DNA from: Sacculina carcini
Lineage: Eukaryota > Arthropoda > Thecostraca > Sacculinidae
Direction: 5' to 3'
NCBI GenBank assembly: GCA_916048095.2
Contig: OU696574.1
Location: 6,297,587 to 6,361,586 of the forward strand
Length of the DNA: 64,000 bases
Shown piece by piece: positions 23,701 to 32,912 of the stretch. Numbering within the stretch: the stretch's first letter is position 1; every line of letters starts with the position of its first letter. The notes under the pieces are model-generated. The model had not been told where the DNA came from. It was given only the letters and a program-made list of their open reading frames with translations, and ran no database searches. A program made the position numbers and the translations under genes.

Positions 23701-24896
23701 GTATTTGAGAATTTTGCCAATTTTACACGTTTTTTGTATCATTTGTGGGTATAAATTATAGCTTATATTGTAGAACACAAAATTCTCTACACAGTAGTAT
23801 ATTCCTGTGTAATCGCAAGTGCGTAAATTGTGATTGGACTTCAGTGAAATTAAATCAGTGTATATTCATGTGTAATCGCAAGTGCGCATAATAGCTGTCA
23901 AATTGGCAACATGACATTTTGATTTTACACCGCCGTGACTTCCTTTAGGTTCACTTTGGAAAATTAACAATTATATCGTATTGTAGAAAACAAAATTTCT
24001 AGCACGATGGTATAATTTATTTTAATGTGTGACAGATAGTTACTGAGAAATAGTAGAAAAATGAATTAATTTTAATCACCCGGTGTTCAAGTGAAATTTT
24101 GGATCTATTTGAGAATTTTGCCAATTTTACACGTCTTTTGTATCATTTGTGGGTATAAATGATAACTATAATTGTAGAACACAAAATTATCTACACAATA
24201 GTATAATATTTATAGCTGTACCATTGCTGGTTCATGAGGAATAGATAGCGGAATATTGACCAAAATATTCACATTTTTTTGTGCTAATTTTGCCTTTTTG
24301 ACTTTGTCATTTACACTTCACACCGCCGTAACTTTTTTTAATACACTTTGTAAAATAAAAAATTATACTGTGTTGTAGAAAACAAAATTCCCAGCATGAT
24401 GGTATTATTTATTTAGATGTGTGATATTTATTTGTTGAGAAATAGAGAAAAAACTAAATAAAATCGGTCGCCTTAAGTTAAAATGAAATTATGAATGTAG
24501 ATTGTAATTTTGTCATTTTTACATATTTTATATTTAATTTTAGAATTTGAATTATAGCCTAACAAGTAGATCAGAAAATTTTCTACACAGTGATATAATT
24601 CGTATAGCTGTACCATTTATGGTTTATAAGGAGTAGATGGCGGAATATTGACCAAAATTGTCGAATTTTTCAGGGTTCATTTTGTCTTTTCACCGCTATA
24701 ACTTTTTTTTGTTTTAATTTTAAAATTTAAAAATTAGCCAAAAGTGTAAACAAGAAAATTTCCAACATGATTGTATAAATTGTTGGCGGGTACACCAAGT
24801 GGTTACCGAGTAGCAGCTTGCAGAAAATGGACCAAGGAGGGTGGGACAGACAAACACACAGACAGACAGACAGAGGATCTCTTTTATATATATAGA
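20791..24896 (-). mobile_element. Helitron-like element H9 (long composite)
   Basis: In plus coordinates a hairpin-rich part (20800-22960, with motif copies near 20804, 20981, 21200, 21400, 21588, 22379, 22563, 22709 and 22944) is followed by satellite-type modules (23100-24780). The CA/GACA run and GGATCTCTTTTATATATATA close it at 24896. The part 21420-22960 repeats most of 10000-11990 in H1. A CAGGGGTACCAAACACGCGG stretch recurs at 21940. No gene is present. Confidence 0.65.
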
Positions 24897-25015
24897 TAGA
24901 TATATATACATACATACATTTTTTTTTTGTTTTTGTGTTTTTTCCATGTTTTTTCCCTTATATATACACATACATACATATACATCTATATACACACATA
25001 TATAACTACGTCTTC

Positions 25016-25262
25016 TTATAATAATAATTGTGAAGGCAACGTTCCTAAATTAACATGCCCATCCCTACTAATTATATTTACATTATTTATGATGTAGGCG
25101 GCTTCTACTGTTTTTCTTTCAGATTTTTTCCCACATTCAGCTACAACTTCCACCTTTTCCCAGTTGGGTAAACTGCCACATTCCTCAATGTGTACTACTA
25201 ATGAATTAGACATTCTGTGATGTCTCACATCCGCACGATGTTGTTTTATTCTCGTTGCAATG
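25016..25262 (-). pseudogene. Penelope-like element fragment: C-terminal half of GIY-YIG endonuclease
   Basis: The minus-strand frame reads IKQHRADVRHHRMSNSLVVH, ECGSLPNWEKVEVV, KKSERKTVEAAYII and a terminal NIISRDGHVNLGTLPSQLLL, which is the distal half of the GIY-YIG domain in Penelope-like elements. The nuclease start and the reverse transcriptase are missing. A terminal (AAT)n-like run (25015-25025) and T-rich sequence to 24917 follow downstream. It abuts the LINE end at 25264. Confidence 0.8.
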
Positions 25263-25263
25263 C

Positions 25264-25443
25264 CCTTTATTGTTATTTATTTATCATTTTCTTTCCAACT
25301 CCCTTTCTAGACTTTTTTCTTTTCGAACTGTCTTTCTCTCTGAATATTTTGGGCTTCCGGTACATGGGGCCACCTTAGGGTGGTAATAGTGCTTGCACTC
25401 TTCTCATGCTACTGGATTTGCCTGTAATTAATAATAATAATAA
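25264..25443 (+). mobile_element. LINE 3'-end fragment with (AAT)n tail, second copy of the 2879-3228 insert
   Basis: About 170 bp matches the distal part of the insert at 2879-3228, including GGCCACCTTAGGGTGGTAAT and ATGCTACTGGATTTGCCTG, and ends in ATTAATAATAATAATAAA. It is more strongly 5'-truncated than the first copy. It encodes nothing. Confidence 0.75.
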
Positions 25444-25504
25444 ATGAATAAATAAAAACAGTTCCACAGGAACAGCTCATACCGAAGCATCAATATATTT
25501 CCTG

Positions 25505-25775
25505 GAGATATGGGAGCTGACTGAAGTGATTACAGCCATTGTGCTTGATACAACGTCTAGCAATGGCGCATTAAGTTGGAAAGTTACAAAGCTACTAGAA
25601 CAGCAGCTTGGTAAATAGGTGTTCTACCTCGCTTGTGGACACTATATCCTAGAATTACTGATTGGGGCCGTATGGAATAAGTCCATTTGGAAAAGTCAAG
25701 AGCCCAGATAATACTTTGTTCAAACACGTCAAGAATATTTGGGCAAGTCTAAATAAAGTCTTAATTTGAAACTCC
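25505..25775 (+). pseudogene. Relic of a transposase-like protein (DTTxSN and LACxHxILEL motifs)
   Basis: A plus frame reads EVITAIVLDTTSSNGA, KLLEQQLGK, a stop, and then VFYLACGHYILELLIGAVW; a shifted frame continues KSPDNTLFKHVKNIWASLNK. This pairing of an Asp-containing DTTxSN box with an AC.H.I.EL box resembles a widespread animal transposon-derived protein whose family I cannot name with certainty. Stops at 25617 and about 25708 and a frameshift make it a pseudogene. Weakly similar sequence may continue to about 26000. Confidence 0.5.
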
Positions 25776-27840
25776 ACAACCCTGTATAACACACGTACAT
25801 GGTTAGCTAAAGAGAAAAAGTACATAAAACCTATAGCAACATGGCATAGAGTAATGACTGCAGAAACAAGTTTGCGAGAAATGGAGTTTGGAGTTTGCGA
25901 GAAATTTAAAAGTAGTTAATGACGTTACTGAGCGTGAAGTCAAGATGATGGCGGATTACACCAATATTCTTACTCCAGATCATCTTCAATGGCATATATA
26001 CTGTAATGTGTTGATTTCAACCGGAAGTACTTGAACAGTTTCCGTAAATAAACCTTGAATAAGTGACTGTAACAGTGTATATTTTATATATGAGTGACCG
26101 TAAGGTGTTCGTCTTGTAGAAATCATAATCATACATTTAAATTGTGGTCCGACGCAGCCTGCACTTTGGGTCTAGCATAACTGGGTGAGGTCGGATGATC
26201 TGTATAGATCTTGTGATCTGGCGAGATCGAGGATCCGGAGAGTGGATCGTGAAGTTAGCTGTGACTGGGTTGGAATATGGAAAATTCCGTAAAGTGAAAT
26301 TTTAATTTCTACTCAGTATGATGCGTTTTTTCGTCAGTAATCACTCGAATTATTTCTTGCAGGTGCAAATGCTTAAATTTGATACCAAATTGTACAAATG
26401 CAACTGTAACGCAAGTTACAAGCTAAAAACCGCGCGGTGCGAGGCGAAAATGTAATCATTGTCCGCTTTTTCGAGGTCAAAAAGAATGGGCAACCGTGCA
26501 ATAAGGATTGAAAATGGAAAAATGTGTTTGAACAGGTGTACTACACACGCATATATACGTGCACGATCCAGACGAGTGCTAATGTCATTTATTAGTCTAG
26601 TGGTCAAACCCTGGCATTCACTGTGAATACTTTAACGTTTCCTTAAACCTGCAAGTTTTGTCCTACGCACTTCTTTTATCCATCTTTTATTGTGTTGCTT
26701 GCAAATATAATTGCAACAGTTTGTTCAATTGTTATTATTGTTTTACGATGGTATCATCTGTTGCTGCTTTAGTACCGCGTATGTTTTATGAGCGCTATAT
26801 CGAGCCAAAAAACCGTTAACTTGTAAGCTTGCAATAAACTACCATACTAGTTACGTGCAGATACATATGAAGACATGGGCGCTATACCAAACCAATAACC
26901 TTGTTAACCCGGGAATGTCTAGATGGACATATTTGAATAGTTCAGAAAAAATATGATATATTTACAAACAGTTTAAACAACACATTTAGTATTGTTTGAG
27001 TGAAATGTCAACCCTGGAATCCCTATGCGCATATACGAAACTGTACGTTCGTTTTTCTCATTATTGCAGCTGTCTCCATGCGGTGAACACCGTACCTGTG
27101 CTCCACAAAAAATGCATCAAGTGATCGGCGTGTATATGGAAACCATGGCTATCCTCATTGATATTTTGTCTATGAATGCATTTGTCATAAATATGCCTTC
27201 CAAATGGTATCAGTGTTTTAGTTAACATTTCAATATCCACTTGATCATACATGTTATTATACTCACAAGACATATGTCCATCTAGGAATATCTGAGTGCA
27301 ATATTTCACATTTCTTGTTTCAGTCAGTGTTTCAAATTAATTGTTTCAAATCTGGACCTTTTGGAGAACATGAGACCCGGCCTCAAGGAATTGTCATTCC
27401 ATTTCTAGGTCGACAACTACTTCACTCCCATGGAGTTGTTGAATGAAACGATTTGTCAGGGGTATGACCGAACCGGGAAGACTTGGGTGAACCGCATTCC
27501 AGGAGCCCCTCCACTGACTGGAATAGATGTGTTCAAAAAAGGCCTCGTGGGAGTATGGAAGTCGTAACCCCCACGATTTCATCCTTACCAGATCGAAGGA
27601 CAATTCTGCTGTGACCCTAGCATCTACCGGTTACGATGATGAATCTGTAGGACATGCGCAAAGCTACTCCCGAGCTGAGAGAAAGAACGTGAGTGTCAAC
27701 TGAAACCAGTACAAATCAGTAATTTGGAAATATGATTGATTATAAAATATTCAGAACATACTACGCTTAAAGAGACATACCAAATGATGCACCACATAAA
27801 AGCCAACTCAAAGCCAGGATTGCCAGATGTGTCCAATTAC
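25776..27840. other. Unassigned sequence without a convincing gene
   Basis: Only short frames occur here, and I recognise no protein in them, including minus frames at 27061-27309 and 27394-27603. TTAACCCGGGAATGTCTAGA lies at 26904-26923, and a similar AGATGGACATAT block occurs inverted near 27270-27285. This is a weak hint of a piggyBac-like end. No RNA gene was found. Confidence 0.35.
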
Positions 27841-27945
27841 TAGGGGTGGGCGAGAATCGACACCAAAATCGATTCTCGCGATTCTAATGTGCCGGCTGCA
27901 GAATCGAGTCTGGTTCGTCAAAATCGATTCTAACTTTTTTTTTAC
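27841..27945 (+). other. hAT-like element terminus with repeated AATCGATTCT motifs
   Basis: TAGGGGTGGGCGAGAATCGA begins a block in which AATCGATTCT or its close variants recur four or five times within 100 bp on both strands. hAT elements often start TAGGG or CAGGG and carry clustered short subterminal motifs. No opposite end or 8-bp duplication was located. Confidence 0.4.
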
Positions 27946-28117
27946 TGACTTTATTTGAAGATTCACTCTAACAAAACACTAAAATCGAAGAATTCATATG
28001 TATAAGACTTTTTTTAGTATTAAATTTATTAAATTTCACCGGGATATTCTGTATTATGTATATTATGTATATTTCTTCATGTAACTAACCACTCTGCATT
28101 TTGCTTACTAATATTAT

Positions 28118-29440
28118 ATCGACACAATCATACCGGCACTTCTCCGTTGTTCCTTGATGAATTTTCCCCTCTCCTTGAGGCTGTCACTACGTCTTTTTCT
28201 AGCAATTTCTTGATTCTAGGTGACTTCAACTTTTGGACTGATTCTCCCTCCCGAAACTCCTACTGCTTAGGCTTTCTCTCTATGCTTGAATCTCATGGTT
28301 TGTTTCTTTGCAGCTCTTCTCCTACTCATACCTCTGGCCCTTGACTTAATTCTGTCTCCGTCGCCTCTCATCTCTTCTGATCGCCATCCTCCGTGTGGTA
28401 TATTGCTGAGCTATTAGTGTGTGTGTGAGTGTGTGTGTGTGTGTGTTTGGGCTATGATGTTTGCGTATGCAAGTCTGTATGCTAGGGCGAGTGAAAGTGT
28501 GCGCGTGTTTGTGTGGCTGTGGTCCTTGCGCGAGCGGTAGATGTTTGTTTGTGAATGTGTGCGTGTCTGTATGCGCAGCACTGGTTATACAGGCAGATGG
28601 TGTGCACTTGTGTGTATGTGTATGCATGTGAGTGTGTGTGTGTGTGCGTGTGCTGGTGTGGATGTGTGCTGAACTTTTTTAGTGACTGTAACTAGGGGAA
28701 ATGGAGAGTCGGTCTTGAGGTGTGCTTGCGAGCGGTGTGGTCTTGTAGGCGCGCGTGGGACATTGCCGTCCCAAATCGACCCCATCGACACAATCATACC
28801 GGCACTTCTGCGTTGTTCCTTAATGAATTTCCCCCTCTCCTTGAGGCTGTCACTACGTCTTTTTCTAGCAATTTCTTGATTCTAGGTGACTTCAACTTTT
28901 GGACTGATTCTCCCTCCCGTAACTCCTACTGCTTAGGCTTTCTCTATGCTTGAATCTCATGGTTTGTTTCTTTGCAACTCTTCTCCTACTCATACCTCTG
29001 GCCCTTGACTTAATTCTGTCTCCGTCGCCTCTCATCTCTTCTGATCGCCATCCTCCGTGTGGTATATTGCTGAGCTATTAGTGTGTGTGTGTGTGAGTGT
29101 GTGTGTGTTTGGGCTATGATGTTTGCGTATGCAAGTCTGTATGTCAGGGCGAGTGAAAGTGTGCGCGTGTTTGTGTGGCTGTGGTCCTTGCGCGAGCGGT
29201 AGATGTTTGTTTGTGAATGTGTGCGTGTCTGTATGCGCAGCACTGGTTATACAGGCAGATGGTGTGCACGTGTGTGTATGTGTATGCATGTGAGTGTGTG
29301 TGTGCGTGTGCTGGTGTGGATGTGTGCTGAACTTTGTTGGTGACTGTAACTAGGGGAAATAGAGAGTCGGTCTTGAGGTGTGCTTGCGAGCGGTGTGGTC
29401 TTGTAGGCGCGCGTGGGACATTGCCGTCCCACGCGCGCCT
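28118..29440. repeat. 666-bp tandem duplication in LINE C, with (GT)n
   Basis: ATCGACACAATCATACCGGC occurs at 28118 and 28784. The two copies match closely through the endonuclease part, the GT-rich tract and the TAACTAGGGGAAAT block. The first copy breaks off inside the hairpin at about 28772; the second carries the complete hairpin. Confidence 0.9.
29406..29439. repeat. Perfect 14-bp hairpin with a 6-base loop
   Basis: GGCGCGCGTGGGAC is followed by ATTGCC and then its exact complement. It is GC-rich and far more stable than its surroundings. The first copy of the duplication (28748-28772) keeps the left arm but only five bases of the right one. Confidence 0.95.
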
Positions 29441-29627
29441 GTCTTTCAATACATGTTTCTGTGTACGTTGTGGAGTTGGACTACGGCATCTTACACTCCG
29501 GACGTTCTCACCATTCCTCCAGATCCGTCAATCTCCGATCACAGTCTCCTTTTAACCTCAATTCCGTTTTCTCCTCATCCCGTTAATTCTTCTTTCACTT
29601 ATCGTAACTATAAGAAATTTGACCCAT

Positions 29628-30588
29628 TGTGAGTTGTGAGTTGTTGGCGTTAGCTATGTATGTTATGTGTGTGTCTGTGAATCTTGAGTGATGCATGTGA
29701 GAGGAGCGCACGCTGCATATGCACGTGCGTTCGTTGAGTTTTGACGAGACGCTGAGTTTGCAGCGCGCGGCGGAGCGTGAGACCATCCTTGCACTTGTTT
29801 GTATGTTCGGGTGTTGGCTGTATCGAATGTCGTCTTATGGTGTGAATGGGGATTGCGTCAGTGAGCTGACAGAGTGTGTCGTGTGTGGTGGTGTTAGAGA
29901 GCGAGTTGCGCGTGTGTGCATTGTGTTTGATATTTCTGCGTTGTTGCTTGGTGTTCTTCGTTTCTTCATTGTTTATCAGCTTTAATACATCCTGGAACAG
30001 TTTCGTTCGGCTTCACCTTTTACAAGCTAACCGGCCAAATTTGTGAATTGAAGAAATGGAGTCGGCTTCGTTCGACGCCCGGTTAATACCGGAGTTTGAT
30101 GGAAGTAGTGATGTGGTGGAGTGGTGGACGAGGACCGAGATGATGTGCAGCTTGAAAAGTGTCGACATCATGAGTGTTGTTCCTCTGAGACTGTAAAAGG
30201 TGAAGCCGAACGAAACTGTTCCAGGATGTATTAAAGCTGATAAACAATGAAGAAACGAAGAACACCAAGCAACAACGCAGAAATATCAAACACAATGCAC
30301 ACACGCGCAACTCGCTCTCTAACACCACCACACACGACACACTCTGTCAGCTCACTGACGCAATCCCCATTCACACCATAAGACGACATTCGATACAGCC
30401 AACACCCGAACATACAAACAAGTGCAAGGATGGTCTCACGCTCCGCCGCGCGCTGCAAACTCAGCGTCTCGTCAAAACTCAACGAACGCACGTGCATATG
30501 CAGCGTGCGCTCCTCTCACATGCATCACTCAAGATTCACAGACACACACATAACATACATAGCTAACGCCAACAACTCACAACTCACA
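29628..30588. mobile_element. LTR-retroelement insertion with two inverted, identical LTRs (U3 ends outward)
   Basis: Two 397-bp LTRs (TGTGAGTTG...CACCTTTTACA) lie head to head: 29628-30024 in plus and 30192-30588 in minus orientation. Between them is a 167-bp piece of the internal region that includes the start of gag. Both outer borders are therefore the U3 start of an LTR. The insertion is flanked by CCCAT on both sides (29623-29627 and 30589-30593), and LINE C reads through in frame if the insertion and one CCCAT are left out. The arms look identical by eye, suggesting a recent event. The pol region is absent. Confidence 0.9.
30057..30191 (+). pseudogene. gag N-terminal fragment between the inverted LTRs
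   Basis: The frame starts MESASFDARLIPEFDGSSDV and continues VEWWTRTEMMCSLKSVD and SVVPLRL, the opening of a Ty3-like gag. It is cut after 45 codons by the inverted LTR. The LTR-to-ATG leader is only 32 bp and shows no standard TGG primer-binding start. Confidence 0.75.
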
Positions 30589-30593
30589 CCCAT

Positions 30594-32565
30594 CCTCGTT
30601 CCTATCACTCCTGGATTATTTTCTTCCTATACATTTTCTGTACTCACTTTCTCCTGCCGAATTATTTCCGTGTTTGTCTGCTGCTCTTACGTCTATTAAT
30701 GATTGCATTTTTCCCCTTCGGACATGTGCTTCTCTTTCTCCTCGCCTTCCTCCTTGGTTCAATTCTAATCTCCGTAGCCTTAAATGTTCTCAGCGCCGTC
30801 TCAAACGTTATTGGCGACGCTCTCGTTCTTCATCTGATTGGCTATCGTTTTGCTCGGCTCGATAATCTTACATTTCTGCCCTCTCTCGCCAAGTGTAACT
30901 TCTATAAAACTCGTCTTTCTTCTCTTTCTCTCTCTCCAAAATCTTTATGGGCTACTTTGAATTCTCTCTGTGGTCTTCGTTCGCGTTCTATTTCTTCCAC
31001 TATAACAGCCTCACAATTTTCTACCTTCTTTGAGGATAAAGTCAATTCGTTGCTTTCCGTTATTCCTCCTTCATTATCTACTCTCAGACACATTTCCTCA
31101 CCTGATCATTTTTCATCATTTTATCATCTTAGTGTGACTGACTTAACTGCCCTTATCTCATCAACTAAATTGTCGTTCTCTCCTTCTGATCCTATGAATT
31201 TTAAGGCAATTTCTGAATTGATTCCTTCCCTTTTGCCCAATTTTCTTCATTTGATTAATAGTTCTTTCCTCTATGGCGCTTTTCTCGCTGATAAACATGC
31301 TACAATCTACCCTATCCTTAAAAAACCCACGTTAGATCCAACTGTTATTAAAAATTATCGGCCTATTTCTCTTCTCAGCTTCCCATCCAAACTTTTTGAA
31401 TCTGCCATCTCTTCTCAACTTTCTCCATTCATTAACCAATTTCTTGATCCTTACCAATCTGGCTTCCGTCCTTCATATTCCACTCAGTCTATTCTTATCT
31501 ATGTAACCAATGGCGTTTTATCCCACTTCTCTTACCGTCGGTCTGTCTTGCTTGTTCTCCTTGACATGTCTTCTGCCTTTGATTTGGTTAATCACTCTAT
31601 TCTTCTTCGTGATCTCTCTCATCTTGGTATCTGCTCTAGTGCTCTCTCCCTTCTCAAATCATATCTCAGTGGTCGGATTTATGCTGTGAAATTTAATTCC
31701 TGTGTCTCTTCTTCGGTTGCTCTACGTCATGGTGTTCCACAGGGCTCCATTCTTGGTCCTTTGTTATTTAATCTGTACATGTCTTATCTTTGTCCTATTC
31801 TTCGTAAACACTCTATAAGTTTTCATATCTATGCTGACGATATTCAGTTTTACATCCCGCTTCCTTTTCATTCTCCTTCCCTGCTGTCTGACGTGCTTTC
31901 TGATATTTCGTCTTGGGCTGCAGCTCGCAATCTTCTCATCAACACTTCAAAGTCTGAGTTTCTCCCTCTTCATCCTCCTCGCATTAGTCCTCCGCTGCTC
32001 TCAGTTCCCCTAGCCGTTACCGTTCGTAATCTTGGTATTATTTTTTATTCTTTGCTCTCCTTTGTAGATAACATGCGCTCCGTCGCACGCACTTGTCATT
32101 TGATCCTACGTTCACTCTATCCCATTCGTCCCTGTCTCGATCAATCTTCATCTATTAAACTTGTTAATTCTCTTATACTCTCTAGATTAGACTATTGCAA
32201 CTCACTATACTTTGGCTTACCTCGTTCTTCCCTAAAAATACTACAACGTGTTCTTAACCAATCTTGCCGATTTGTTCTTCACCCTACTCCTTGCCGTCAT
32301 ACCTCCAGTTTTCTATTTAAGTTTCGTTGGCTTCCAATTGTCTCTCGTATTCACTTTCGCCTTTGCTGTCTAATCTTCAAACTCCTTCATGATCCTAGTC
32401 AACCGCTCTACCTAGTCAGTCTTTTAACTCGTTCTGATAATGTTTCTTCTCGTAGACCTGTTCCCCTCATCTGTCCTCGGGCCACTAATGAATCCTCGTG
32501 GTCCTCTAAATCTTTTACTTTCTTCGGTCCGCGCATCTATAATTCTCTTCCTTCTCATATTACTT
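30594..32565 (+). pseudogene. LINE C, middle part: linker, reverse transcriptase, C-terminal region
   Basis: The linker (SINDCIFPLRTCASLSPRLP) is in one frame to about 30865, then a stop and frameshift lead into a long open frame (to 32570). That frame carries KNYRPISLLSFPSKLFESAI, DPYQSGFRPSYSTQS, LLDMSSAFDLVNHSILL (motif A), HGVPQGSILGPLLFNLY (motif B), FHIYADDIQF (active site) and the C-terminal RWLPIVSRIHFRLCCLIFKL and FFGPRIYNSLPSHIT. It is about half identical by eye to LINE B and LINE E. Gypsy-2 splits it at 32565. The reverse-transcriptase frame itself is largely intact. Confidence 0.88.
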
Positions 32566-32597
32566 TGTAGGCGCCATTCGTTCCATGTAAATATTAA
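32566..32597 (+). repeat. gypsy-2 5' LTR, first piece
   Basis: The 32 bp match the first 32 bp of the 3' LTR at 56661 except for two bases (TTCCATG against TTATATG). It ends in ATTAA, repeated at 37122-37126, the target duplication of LINE B. Confidence 0.9.
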
Positions 32598-32912
32598 CAA
32601 CAACAACAACAACAAACCATGTATTTGTTATAGCGCACTAATTTGCAAAGGCGCGAAAACGTATAAAATAGAGCAAACTAAGGTATAAACAGTGATAGGG
32701 GCTCAAAAAGAACAAAATTATATGAGCTGAAGTGACAAGGCACAAAAAAAAAAAATCAAAAGCAGGAAATATATACAACAATCAAGAAAAACAAGAAAAT
32801 ATACACAGCGAATGATCAGAGGCGAGAAAAAATGAAAGAATGGGATCAGAGAAGTGTAGCTGACAGAGAAAATATTTAAATTTGGTGTTGAGAGATAAGC
32901 CAAAAAAGAGTA

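Larger units (their letters stand above)
28116..29627 (+). pseudogene. LINE C, left part: endonuclease domain, duplicated and interrupted
   Basis: The endonuclease of LINE C appears first at 28116-28380 (YRHNHTGTSPLFLDEFSPLL, LILGDFNFWTD, PTHTSG), again at 28784-29040, and then as its distal part at 29480-29627 (SYTPDVLTIPPDPSISDHSL, ending YRNYKKFDP). A 666-bp tandem duplication explains the two copies. Each copy is followed by a GT-rich insertion of roughly 400 bp without coding sense. The 5' end of the LINE is truncated. The frame at 29627 continues at 30594 once the inverted-LTR insertion is ignored. This copy cannot work, but the order of motifs agrees with LINE B and LINE E. Confidence 0.8.

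Noticed and set aside
28400-28700. GT-rich frames on both strands near 28.4-29.4 kb as a His/Thr-rich gene
   Set aside because: They are microsatellite translations within an insertion in LINE C and are duplicated with it.
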